From positions 186,001 to 250,000 of the forward strand of contig NZ_SWBR01000003.1 in NCBI RefSeq assembly GCF_005116505.1: 64,000 nt of DNA. Direction: 5' to 3'. Source of the DNA: Pedobacter polaris (GTDB lineage: Bacteria; Bacteroidota; Bacteroidia; Sphingobacteriales; Sphingobacteriaceae). The number at the start of each line of letters is the position of its first letter. Positions within the stretch are counted from its first letter, which is position 1. The position numbers and the translations under genes were made by a program. The notes below the pieces were generated by a model. The model had not been told where the DNA came from and ran no database searches. It worked only from the letters and a program-made list of their open reading frames with translations. This document shows, one piece after another, positions 1-8,315 of the stretch.

Positions 1-2
1 TT

Positions 3-740
3 AGTGGTAATACCGTAAGAACCGAAATTATGGGCGCTATTGAGATATTGAAAGATTATTTTGACAAAATTAAGTTGGGTTGCGACACGCCGACAAAATT
101 TGACTTTGGAGCAAAACTTATTCAAAGTAATACAGCAGATTTTTTAGATTTTCATTACTCTATTCTTGCTGAGGCAGATACAGAAAAGAAACTTTATGAC
201 TTTATTGCAAGAAAATTTAAAGACAGACATTCATCAGGAGAAGATTATTTGCTAACCCGAATTAAAAGTGAACAAGACAATGTTGTAAAAGCAACGGTTT
301 TACAAATTTTAGGCTCATTTAAATATTCAAAAATAAATCGAGCAACGGAAACAGCAGACCTTGCAAGAAAATTTTTGACTTCTGAAAGTGACACTTTACG
401 TTGCAGGGCTCTTTGGGTTATAGGTTGGACAGGTAACGTAAATGACATTGAGCAAATATCGACTTTGCTTTTTAATGACACCAACAATGAAAATCGTTGT
501 TGGGCTGGGACAGCAATGATGCAAATTTCTTTTAATGACAAAATATCAATAGAAAAATCGCTACCATATTTAAAAGTTGCTATTGCCAAAGAAACCGACA
601 TAAAGGCATTAGAAGGGATTTTGGTTTCAATACAAGAAATAACAGGAAAAAAATTAGGACTTAGTCCAAGTTCACACGACCCACCGAACGAAGAAAAAGT
701 AGCAAAAGCATTAAAAAAAGCAACAAAAATGTTAGCGTGA
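3..740 (+). CDS. HEAT-like helical repeat protein, 5' end outside window
   Basis: The frame is open from the window edge. The codons before the ATG at 30 read S-G-N-T-V-R-T-E-I without a stop, so ATG 30 is probably internal and the gene starts upstream of the window. The visible ~245 residues are almost entirely amphipathic helices of HEAT/armadillo style, for example the stretch around VKATVLQILGSF and the next helix pair around LRCRALWVIGW. HEAT-type proteins usually bind other proteins. No catalytic motif, signal peptide or membrane segment is visible. The C-terminus is lysine-rich. Function cannot be assigned. It stands alone before a region of stem-loops and a tRNA-like sequence, so it may belong to an accessory segment. 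Family call by helix pattern only. Confidence 0.6.
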   Translation, partial: SGNTVRTEIMGAIEILKDYFDKIKLGCDTPTKFDFGAKLIQSNTADFLDFHYSILAEADTEKKLYDFIARKFKDRHSSGEDYLLTRIKSEQDNVVKATVLQILGSFKYSKINRATETADLARKFLTSESDTLRCRALWVIGWTGNVNDIEQISTLLFNDTNNENRCWAGTAMMQISFNDKISIEKSLPYLKVAIAKETDIKALEGILVSIQEITGKKLGLSPSSHDPPNEEKVAKALKKATKMLA

Positions 741-841
741 AGAACAGCACTACCGCTAACAAATATTTTGCGTGAGGCAGACTGATTGCAAAATTCTACA
801 GTAGTTTGGACTAGATTAATTCATATAGTGGATTTTCATGT

Positions 842-886
842 ACCGAGCTCACACGGGTATTGTAAGGATGAGGGCCTGTGCTCGGT
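842..886. other. Long imperfect stem-loop
   Basis: ACCGAG at 842-847 pairs with CTCGGT at 881-886. The pairing continues inward through CACA/TGTG and GG/CC with small bulges. There is no T-run directly after it, so it is not a textbook terminator. No known RNA family is recognised. Confidence 0.45.
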
Positions 887-1004
887 TCCTTATGCCTATA
901 AGCAATTTTTTTATTTTAACGCAATATGTAAAATAATATCAAATTTAAACCCATTGTTCACCTGACCAAAACAGAACAATCATGAAAATAAACAAAACAA
1001 TAGA

Positions 1005-1080
1005 TAGGGGTATTACCATCGGTTAAAACCCCATGTTTCTAACGATGGAATAATCGGTTCGAATCCGATATCTCTACCCA
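1005..1080 (+). tRNA. tRNA-like sequence, degenerate tRNA-Arg(TCT)?
   Basis: The 76 nt fit canonical tRNA numbering without adjustment. Bases 1-7 (TAGGGGT) pair with 66-72 (ATCTCTA, with two G-U pairs). The T arm is perfect: stem ATCGG/CCGAT with loop TTCGAAT. A genomic CCA ends it. The anticodon loop position reads TTTCTAA, giving TCT (Arg). Against a working gene: bases 10-13 (TACC) do not pair with 22-25, the anticodon stem 27-31/39-43 has mismatches, and an alternative 6-bp pairing CCATCG/CGATGG exists. It is either a decayed tRNA, perhaps linked to past integration, or an unusual tRNA-like RNA. A perfect 12-bp hairpin follows at 1091. Confidence 0.45.
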
Positions 1081-1090
1081 TACTCATAAC

Positions 1091-1127
1091 ACATCTGATA
1101 ATAAACGTTTAGTCGATTATCAGATGT
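1091..1127. terminator. Perfect 12-bp inverted repeat after the tRNA-like sequence
   Basis: ACATCTGATAAT (1091-1102) and ATTATCAGATGT (1116-1127) are exact reverse complements with a 13-nt loop. There is no clear T-tract after it, so the terminator role is inferred from its position right behind the tRNA-like sequence. Confidence 0.4.
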
Positions 1128-1295
1128 TAATTCAGCCAAAAATCAGCCACGTTTCTTACCCATGAAGTGGCTTCGAGAACGTAATCCATATTTTTAAGGT
1201 AAAAGAATGCTTATATCAGTTAAATTATGAGCTAAGATATTTTTAAGGCCTATTTATCTTTAGTGATTATCTAAAACATAAAACTTCAGAATCAA

Positions 1296-2645
1296 ATGCA
1301 ATTTAATTCCTTGCCAAAAGGCTTATTGTTTATGCTAATTGCCTGTTTGCTATACCCAAATGTGAGTAAGTCCATTCAATCTGGAAATGATAAAACAGAG
1401 AAGGAGGCTTACATACCCGCAAAGATATGGAGGGTGCCAGATAATAACGATTATACCAATAATAATAGTGAATACAGCAATAAAAGAAGGGTAGAATCTG
1501 ATAATATCGTAGTTTTTTGGGCCAAAGAATTTGGAGAAGATCCTATGCAAAATGCAGAGGTAAACAAACGTTTTAATGTGCATGATGCATTAAAAGAATG
1601 TGAACGTTTTTATCAAAGCTATGTAAACGACTTAAAATTGGTGCAAAAGGGAAAATCGCTTACCGATAAATATAAAATATTGGTATATGTGATAGGAGGT
1701 ACAGAACAAACTGCCTTTGGTGGTGGAGCCGAAAATAAGATTGGTATTTTATGGACGCCAGCTGTACGAATGAATAAAGCCCCTTATGGCGCTTTAGCTC
1801 ACGAGCTAGGCCATTCTTTTCAGTACCTGGCAAGCAACGATAATGGTACCGGGATGGGCGGGCCTATCATGGAAATGTCTGCGCAATATATGCTTTGGCA
1901 AAACTACCCAGAATGGATGACTTTCGAAAATTACCACTTGGTAGATTTTATGAAGAAAACACATTATGCGTTTCTGCATCCTGCTAATATGTACCATAGC
2001 CCATATGTAATCGAGTACTGGTCTAATAAATATGGAGTAGATTTTTTTGGTAAATTGATGCGTGAGGTAAAAAAAGGCGAAGATCCGGTAATGGTTTATA
2101 AACGTGTAACAAGTATCAGTCAGGAACAATTTAACGATGAAATTTTTGATGCTTCACGTCGCTTCATTACTTGGGACATGAAACGCATCGAAAATGTGGC
2201 CAGCAAATATGCCAATCAGCATAGGAGTACATTTAATGCAGTGGCTGATGGGTGGTATCGGATTGCGGCAAGCAATTGTCCGCAAAATTACGGGTACAAT
2301 GGCATCAAACTAAAAGTTCCGGCTGTTGGAACTATGGTTCAATTGGATTTTAAAGGCATAGCGGGCGCTGATGGCTTTAGGGCAATAAAAACTGATATGG
2401 CAGGATGGAGATATGGTTTTTTAGCAGTTAACAAGGATGGGAAACGTGTATGTGGTGATGTAAATAGCAGTACAATAGGTATTGCTACTTTTAAAGTGCC
2501 TAATGATACTGAATATTTATGGCTAGTGGTAAGTGGTGCTCCAAAAGAACATTGGACAGTGTCTGGAAAAGACGAAAATAATGAGCAGTGGCCTTATGAG
2601 ATTAAACTTACAGGCACAAGCTTGGACGAATCAGTGGTTAAATAA
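1296..2645 (+). CDS. Secreted DUF6055-type protein with HELGH zinc-peptidase motif
   Basis: The 449 residues begin with a hydrophobic signal-like segment (about 8-25). The central motif A-H-E-L-G-H-S-F (HELGH at 169-173) matches the zinc-binding HExxH of metallopeptidases. The arrangement around it (glycine-rich stretch at 140-150, GGPIMEMSAQYM after the motif, YHSPYVIEYW) fits the DUF6055 family of Bacteroidota, by recall. The C-terminal ~150 residues look like a beta-sandwich. It probably acts outside the cell or in the periplasm on proteins. It precedes the DUF5695 gene with a 238-bp gap. Peptidase activity is an inference from the motif. Confidence 0.7.
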   Translation: MQFNSLPKGLLFMLIACLLYPNVSKSIQSGNDKTEKEAYIPAKIWRVPDNNDYTNNNSEYSNKRRVESDNIVVFWAKEFGEDPMQNAEVNKRFNVHDALKECERFYQSYVNDLKLVQKGKSLTDKYKILVYVIGGTEQTAFGGGAENKIGILWTPAVRMNKAPYGALAHELGHSFQYLASNDNGTGMGGPIMEMSAQYMLWQNYPEWMTFENYHLVDFMKKTHYAFLHPANMYHSPYVIEYWSNKYGVDFFGKLMREVKKGEDPVMVYKRVTSISQEQFNDEIFDASRRFITWDMKRIENVASKYANQHRSTFNAVADGWYRIAASNCPQNYGYNGIKLKVPAVGTMVQLDFKGIAGADGFRAIKTDMAGWRYGFLAVNKDGKRVCGDVNSSTIGIATFKVPNDTEYLWLVVSGAPKEHWTVSGKDENNEQWPYEIKLTGTSLDESVVK

Positions 2646-2883
2646 AATATTTAAATTTTATGTAAGATGGATGCTATTTGCACCAGCACATTGCCGAAGA
2701 CAATACTATGATTAATGTTGGTGCTTTTTCTACATCAAGTTTTAATTAGGGCTGATTATAGTTGTAAACTTATTATAAATACGCAAGTTCTTTGCCGATT
2801 TTGCGCTTTTTTAAGCTTCTTAATAACCTTTGTTAATAAAAATATATTTTTAATTATCGTAATTCATTTAACTAAAATTGGAC

Positions 2884-5631
2884 ATGTTAAAAAATAAATT
2901 CTTAGTTTTTCTATACCTACTTGCAATCGTATTGCTCTCTGAGAACCCCATTTCATTAATGGCTCAATCACCATGGAAAGCACTCGCAAAAAGACCATCT
3001 ACATTAGCATTGGAGAAAGGCTATACCACATTAAATGCAGGGCCATTTGATCTTAAATTGGTTAATTCATCGCAAACTGTTGCTGGCTTGATGCCGAAAT
3101 TGGTTAAGGGTTTTGATTTTACTCCTAGCGATAGTTTAAAGGTGCGTAGTGCAGACGGGCTTTATCATTTGGGTGATATTAACCTTAGATTAAGAACCGG
3201 TAGTGAAACTGAATGGAAGAAATACAATACGGCTGCCAAACGTGCACCAATTAAAGCTTTAAAAGTAGCTGGAAATGTAATTGCTGGAGCAGATCTTGCT
3301 GCAACATTGCCAAATGATATTCCTCTAGAAGTGAAAAGATTTTGGGAATTACAAGGTGGTCAGCTAATTCTTCGCTTTGAGTTGAAAAATAAAACTGCGC
3401 TACCTGTAGAAATAGGCGCATTAGGCATTCCAATGATTTTTAATAATATTTTGGAAGGTAAAACTTTAGAAAAATCACATTCAGATAATGTTTTTTATGA
3501 TCCTTATATTGGAAAAGATGCAGGTTATCTGCAAGTAGCACGACTAAGTGGTCAGCCATCAACATTGGTGGTAACGCCTTATGGGAAAACGCCATTTGAG
3601 GCTTATAATCCCCTATTAGACGATCCAACGCCGCGTGGAATTGTATTTGAGGGCTTTTACGAATGGATGGTTTATAGTAAAGCTTATGCAGAAAATGAGT
3701 GGAAAAACGCTGAACAATGGAATACACCAACTTCAACTATTTTAAAAGCAGGAGAAACACGTAGTTTTGGCCTTAAATTTTTGCTTTCGGGTACGGTAAA
3801 GAATATCGAAAGTACGTTAATTGCAAATAATAGACCTGTAGCTGTTTCGGTACCTGGTTATGTCTTGCCTCAAGATGTAAATGCTAAATTATTTATTAAG
3901 TATAGTAAAAACGTTAAATCTATATCAATTGAGCCTGAAAACTCATTGATGGTAAGCTCATCCACATCAACAAAAAATGCTTGGAAAACATACTTCGTAA
4001 AAGGAAATACCTGGGGTAGGGCCAGATTAACCCTTACTTATGAAGATGGATTAACACAAACCATAAATTATAAAGTAATTAAGCCAGAAACAGAAGTAAT
4101 TGCTGCCTATGGAAATTTTCTGACCACTAAACAGTGGTTTGATCAACCAGACCCTATATTTAAACGTAACCCATCAGCTATTACTTACGATTACGAGAAG
4201 AAACAACAAGTGGTACAAGATAGTAGAGCTTGGATTGCTGGTTTAAGTGATGAAGGTGGGGCGGGTAGCTGGTTAGGCGCAATAATGAAACAATTGGTAA
4301 ATCCAGATAAGGCTGAGGTTGATAAATTAAAGACCTTTGTAGATACAGTGATGTTTGGGCGTATACAAGTTAAAGAAGGCGCGGAGAAATTCGGCGTTAA
4401 GAAGAGCCTATTCTATTACGAGCCTGATTCGGTACCAAAAGATACGTATAGCAAGGATGTTAATTTTAAAACATGGTCTGCCTGGCCAATTAAAGAGGCT
4501 AACAATTTAGGTAGGTCTTATAACTACCCACACGTAGCTGCCGCACATTGGACATTGTACCGATTGGCACGTAATTACAGGGGATTGGTTGAGGAACAAA
4601 AATGGAAGGAACACCTTACTAATGCTGCTGAAACTGGTTTGGCAATGATAAAGTTTGCACCTTATTATGCACAATTTGGACAAATGGAAGGAACGGTCTT
4701 TTATTTGGTTTTAAAAGACCTGCAAAATGAAGGTTTAACAGAAATGGCATCAAAGTTAGAGGCAGCGATGAAGAAACGTGCTGATCATTGGCGATCGTTA
4801 CAATACCCTTTTGGTAGCGAAATGCCATGGGATTCTACCGGTCAGGAAGAAGTGTATGTATGGTCTAAATATTTTGGTTATAATGATAAAGCCAATGTAA
4901 CGCTTAATGCTATATTGGCTTATATGCCTGTAGTGCCACATTGGGCCTACAATGGTAATGCCCGTCGATATTGGGATTTTTTATATGGAGGCAAACTCTC
5001 ACGCATAGAACGGATGATACACCATTATGGCTCTGCTTTAAATGCAATACCTGTGTTAATGGATTACCGTCAAAATCCAGATGATTTTTATTTGTTACGT
5101 ACGGGTTATGGTGGTTTATTGGGTGGTATTGCCAATATTACCGAAGATGGTTTTGCACCAACTGCTTTTCATGCCTTTCCATCAACACTTAAAAATGATG
5201 GAATAACAGGAGATTATGGCTCTGGATTTTTTGGATATGCGGTTAACACTTCATCTTATTTAATTAACCATAAAGAATTTGGTTACTTAGGTTTTGGTGG
5301 TAATGTGTCTACGAGTGGCAATTTAGTTAAGTTTAAATTAACTACAGCAGCCAAATCATCTGTATATATTGCAAGCGCTGGACTTTGGATTACTCTAGAT
5401 GCAGGACAGATAGACGAAGTTTCATATAATAAAGTCTCTAAAGAAATTCGTTTAAAATTGAATGCTGCAGGCCAATATACACCAAATGCATTGATAAGGT
5501 TGGAGCAACCAGCTAAAGTAATTGGTGTAGGTAATTATGTGCTGCAAAATAGCGCCATAAAGGACCATGGGGCTTATCAAATTGCATTGGCCAATGGTGC
5601 AAATACCGAAGTTGTCATCACACAAAAGTAA
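2884..5631 (+). CDS. Secreted DUF5695 domain protein
   Basis: About 915 residues with a signal peptide (hydrophobic to about residue 25, then A-Q). The ATG at 2884 is preferred over an in-frame TTG at 2878 because it gives a normal signal peptide start. The N-terminal half is beta-rich; the C-terminal half (about residue 430 on) is a helical toroid-like region with W-, Y- and H-rich motifs such as YNYPHVAAAHWTLYR, as in six-hairpin glycosidase-like folds. The overall pattern matches DUF5695, a family I know only by name from polysaccharide-degradation loci. Reaction unknown; carbohydrate processing is inferred from the fold and from the nearby GH97, GH43 and SusCD genes. A strong terminator follows at 5655. 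Confidence 0.7.
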   Translation: MLKNKFLVFLYLLAIVLLSENPISLMAQSPWKALAKRPSTLALEKGYTTLNAGPFDLKLVNSSQTVAGLMPKLVKGFDFTPSDSLKVRSADGLYHLGDINLRLRTGSETEWKKYNTAAKRAPIKALKVAGNVIAGADLAATLPNDIPLEVKRFWELQGGQLILRFELKNKTALPVEIGALGIPMIFNNILEGKTLEKSHSDNVFYDPYIGKDAGYLQVARLSGQPSTLVVTPYGKTPFEAYNPLLDDPTPRGIVFEGFYEWMVYSKAYAENEWKNAEQWNTPTSTILKAGETRSFGLKFLLSGTVKNIESTLIANNRPVAVSVPGYVLPQDVNAKLFIKYSKNVKSISIEPENSLMVSSSTSTKNAWKTYFVKGNTWGRARLTLTYEDGLTQTINYKVIKPETEVIAAYGNFLTTKQWFDQPDPIFKRNPSAITYDYEKKQQVVQDSRAWIAGLSDEGGAGSWLGAIMKQLVNPDKAEVDKLKTFVDTVMFGRIQVKEGAEKFGVKKSLFYYEPDSVPKDTYSKDVNFKTWSAWPIKEANNLGRSYNYPHVAAAHWTLYRLARNYRGLVEEQKWKEHLTNAAETGLAMIKFAPYYAQFGQMEGTVFYLVLKDLQNEGLTEMASKLEAAMKKRADHWRSLQYPFGSEMPWDSTGQEEVYVWSKYFGYNDKANVTLNAILAYMPVVPHWAYNGNARRYWDFLYGGKLSRIERMIHHYGSALNAIPVLMDYRQNPDDFYLLRTGYGGLLGGIANITEDGFAPTAFHAFPSTLKNDGITGDYGSGFFGYAVNTSSYLINHKEFGYLGFGGNVSTSGNLVKFKLTTAAKSSVYIASAGLWITLDAGQIDEVSYNKVSKEIRLKLNAAGQYTPNALIRLEQPAKVIGVGNYVLQNSAIKDHGAYQIALANGANTEVVITQK

Positions 5632-5654
5632 GTTAGGTTAATATTTAAAGTAGT

Positions 5655-5695
5655 AAACCTCGAGGATGTAAAAATCTTCGAGGTTTCTTGTTTTT
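5655..5695 (+). terminator. Rho-independent terminator of the DUF5695 gene
   Basis: A 13-bp stem (AAACCTCGAGGAT with ATCTTCGAGGTTT, one G-U pair) is followed by CTTGTTTTT. It lies 24 bp after the stop codon. Confidence 0.85.
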
Positions 5696-5739
5696 ATCAA
5701 GATGTGAAGATGGGGAATACGTAACTAAGTAGTGGGGCA

Positions 5740-5801
5740 TTGTAAGGCATGAAGAAATCTAAAGCATAATTTTATAAGGAAGATCGCTTTGTGCCTTACA
5801 A
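5740..5801. repeat. Palindromic intergenic repeat, GCATTG..GGCA-type
   Basis: TTGTAAGGCA (5740-5749) and TGCCTTACAA (5792-5801) are exact inverted copies. The internal words (ATGAAGAAATCTAAAGC and GAAGATCGCTTTGTGCC) resemble a widespread Bacteroidota intergenic repeat that I recall as GTCATTGCGAGGCACGAAGCAATCT in inverted pairs; this would be a diverged copy. The rest of the 380-bp gap between the DUF5695 and GH97 genes holds only the two terminators. Confidence 0.5.
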
Positions 5802-5974
5802 CGATTTAGCTATAGAATAGTCTGTAATACCATCATGTGTATCAAATTATTGGTCAGACTTAGTGATAAGGCTCATTCTCTTATGATTCTAATATCCCTA
5901 ATATGGTTGGTTTTTGATTGCTAAACAATGCTAATGGGAGGTCTGGTATTGATCAATAATACCTATTATAAAAA

Positions 5975-5998
5975 AGGTCGAGATTTAAGTCTCGACCT
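5975..5998 (-). terminator. Terminator of the GH97 gene
   Basis: The 9-bp stem AGGTCGAGA/TCTCGACCT has a 6-nt loop and, on the minus strand, runs into TTTTTATAA. It lies just behind the minus-strand GH97 stop. Confidence 0.8.
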
Positions 5999-6011
5999 AT
6001 ATAACTTGTTT

Positions 6012-7976
6012 TTAATGAACAGGCGTCAGGATAGCAGTCCAACCACCACCTTTTTCCATATTAATTTCTATGGTATTACTTGCGGTTACCGTGCTATTCG
6101 ATATTTTATAATCGGCAGCATGTCTTGATGCGTTAACGCCATCACTTAGTACCTCCATTTTATACTGCGTGTTGTTTAAAAATGTAAGGGAAGCTTTAAA
6201 TGTCCTTGAATTCCAGTCTGTCATACCCGAAATGTACCAGTTATTGCCATTTTTACGTGCAACAATGGCATACGCTCCAACTTTACCTTCTAACGCAATG
6301 GTTTTGTCCCAAACGGTTGGTATGCGAGAGATGAAACGGGTGCATAGCGTATCTTTTAAGTAATTTGAGGGATTGTCGGCCAGCATTTGTAAGGGACTTT
6401 CGTACATCACATACATAGCTACCTGATGCGCTCTTGTACCCATGCTCATTGGTTCGGAGTAAACGATATTAAAGTTTTTCTTTGTTGCATTCAGCATAGC
6501 TCCGGGTGTGTAATCCATGGGGCCGGCGGCCATACGAATAAATGGCAACGTGAGATTATGTGTAGGTGTAATTTCTGTACTCCATTTGTTATTTTCGGCT
6601 CCTCTAACACCTTCGTAACTTAATACATTTGGATATTTATGGTTTAAACCTACAGGTTTATAAGCACCATGCAAATCAACCATTAATTTATATTTGGCTG
6701 CAGTTGCTGCTGTACGTTCATAAAAATTAACCATGTACTGTTCGGCACGTGCCATAAAATCTACTTTTATGCCTTTTGCGCCCCATTTTGCATATTTGGC
6801 AAGAATGTTATCCATATCCTTATCTAAAGGCTCCCATAAAGTCCATAACCAGACACCTACATTTTTAAATTTTCCGTAGTCAATTAATGCTTGTATATCT
6901 ATTGTTTTAGCAGGATTCAATAAATCGGTTGTTGTTCTAGTCCAACCTTCATCTAACATGATATAGTCTAAGCCATAGGCTGATGCAAAATCTATGTAAT
7001 ATTTATAGGTTTCGGTATTAATGCCTGCCTTAAAATCAACCCCATAAATATTATTGTCGTTCCACCAATCCCAAGCCACTTTACCAGGTTTTATCCAATC
7101 GGTATTGGTAATTACAGAAGGGGTAGACAGCTTATAAGTTAAATTATTTACAAGAAGGTCTTTATCGTCTTTACAGATGGCAATACTACGCCATGGATAT
7201 TTTCTTTGCCCAGTAGTTTTTGCAATGTAATTAGCTAATTTGGTAATTTTAATACCGCGATCTCTCACTGGAATACTTTCTGCAATTACTTTTGGGAAAC
7301 CAGCTTTAAGGTTTTTATCGCCTGTGCCAAATAGAAATAAATTAGGGTAATCGTATAAATCAGCTTCGCTTACCAACATTTTAGTGCCAGATGCCGAAAA
7401 CAATAACATTGGCAATGCTGCATGTTGATTATTACTAAATGCTGTTAAAACTGAGTCTTTGTATAAGCTTTCGAAATGCGACAAAAAGTCTTTGTTTTCT
7501 TCTAGAGGCCAAAATACTCGGTTATTGCCACTAAAATTAAAATCGGCCGTTTCCCCAGTTACTTCAATTGAGCTTTCCTTTAAATTAGTTTCGAAACGAT
7601 AGGCAACTCCATCATTATAGGCACGGAAATAAATGGTATAACCACCTTTAAAATCGAGTTTTAGTTCGTTAAAAAGGTTGATGATTTCTTTGCTTTTTAC
7701 CGGAACAGTGGCAATGATTAAGTCATTATGTAGTTTTAACTGCTGTTTAATTAAAACAGGATTAATTCCTGGTTGTACTTTATGATTTAAAAGCAATGCA
7801 ATTGAACTGGGCTGTAAAAGCAATTCAGTGTCTTTACTTACAGACCAGGTAACCCTGTCGCTAACTGCAATGCTAATCTTTATTTTATGATCTGGCGATA
7901 ATAGCTCGTAATCTTTGGAAAATGCCCTGTTTCCAATCAATAGAGCGAGAATAAATAATATAGATTTAATGTTCAT
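6012..7976 (-). CDS. GH97 family glycoside hydrolase (alpha-galactosidase-type)
   Basis: The 654 residues match the full GH97 plan: a signal peptide (1-20), an N-terminal beta-sandwich (about 25-290), a central (beta/alpha)8 barrel and a C-terminal beta domain. Diagnostic strings are YIMLDEGWT (about 338-346), KGIKVDFMAR (D406), SYEGVRGAENN (E455, E461) and GPMDYTPG (about 485-492). GH97 includes inverting alpha-glucosidases (SusB) and retaining alpha-galactosidases. The D406 to E461 spacing of 55 equals that recalled for the nucleophile and acid/base of the retaining Bacteroides enzyme, so the retaining type is favoured. Some GH97 members act on arabinopyranosides, so the substrate is open. 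It is divergent from the AraC regulator, with its own terminator. Confidence 0.9.
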   Translation of the reverse strand: MNIKSILFILALLIGNRAFSKDYELLSPDHKIKISIAVSDRVTWSVSKDTELLLQPSSIALLLNHKVQPGINPVLIKQQLKLHNDLIIATVPVKSKEIINLFNELKLDFKGGYTIYFRAYNDGVAYRFETNLKESSIEVTGETADFNFSGNNRVFWPLEENKDFLSHFESLYKDSVLTAFSNNQHAALPMLLFSASGTKMLVSEADLYDYPNLFLFGTGDKNLKAGFPKVIAESIPVRDRGIKITKLANYIAKTTGQRKYPWRSIAICKDDKDLLVNNLTYKLSTPSVITNTDWIKPGKVAWDWWNDNNIYGVDFKAGINTETYKYYIDFASAYGLDYIMLDEGWTRTTTDLLNPAKTIDIQALIDYGKFKNVGVWLWTLWEPLDKDMDNILAKYAKWGAKGIKVDFMARAEQYMVNFYERTAATAAKYKLMVDLHGAYKPVGLNHKYPNVLSYEGVRGAENNKWSTEITPTHNLTLPFIRMAAGPMDYTPGAMLNATKKNFNIVYSEPMSMGTRAHQVAMYVMYESPLQMLADNPSNYLKDTLCTRFISRIPTVWDKTIALEGKVGAYAIVARKNGNNWYISGMTDWNSRTFKASLTFLNNTQYKMEVLSDGVNASRHAADYKISNSTVTASNTIEINMEKGGGWTAILTPVH

Positions 7977-8315
7977 GATAGGGTTTCTATAGCCGTTAAT
8001 TAAAAATGAAATTATAAAATTAACAGAAGGGTATTGATCAGATATTTCACTTGTTCTATCCGTATTTTACCCAATTTTTAAATACGCCCCTTAATGCATC
8101 TTTTTCAATTGCTTGCTATGATGGAGTACTGTGTTCTTCAATAATTTATTCGCGTAACTAAAATAATTGCAAACTATTAAGAGGGTTGCCAAAGGCAATA
8201 AAAATAAACGTCACTTTAACGTATATTGACTAATGGTGGCATGATTTTAACCGTTTCGCTTATTTTTTATTAAGTGCCTGTTAATATTTGTAAATTAATT
8301 AACTAAATATAAAAA
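7977..8315. promoter_or_regulatory. Divergent promoter region between GH97 and the AraC regulator
   Basis: About 340 bp of A+T-rich DNA between two genes reading away from each other, so both promoters should lie here. TTAATATTTG near 8282 resembles the -7 box TAnnTTTG for the araC-type gene, but it is not exact. No hairpin or gene is visible. Confidence 0.4.

Larger units (their letters stand above)
741..1295. other. Intergenic region with two stem-loops and a tRNA-like sequence
   Basis: No convincing protein gene lies here. The segment holds a long imperfect stem-loop (842-886), a 76-nt tRNA-like sequence (1005-1080) and a perfect 12-bp inverted repeat just after it (1091-1127); these are listed separately. 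The short stretch after the HEAT-like gene, with CCGCTAAC and TTTTGCG, resembles 3' flanks I recall around cassette-like accessory genes in Bacteroidota, but I cannot confirm that by eye. Confidence 0.5.

Noticed and set aside
2533..2877. Two 60-codon plus-strand frames (2533-2715 and 2715-2897)
   Set aside because: The first overlaps the DUF6055 gene in another frame, the second lies in A+T-rich leader DNA and overlaps the DUF5695 start; neither resembles a protein family.
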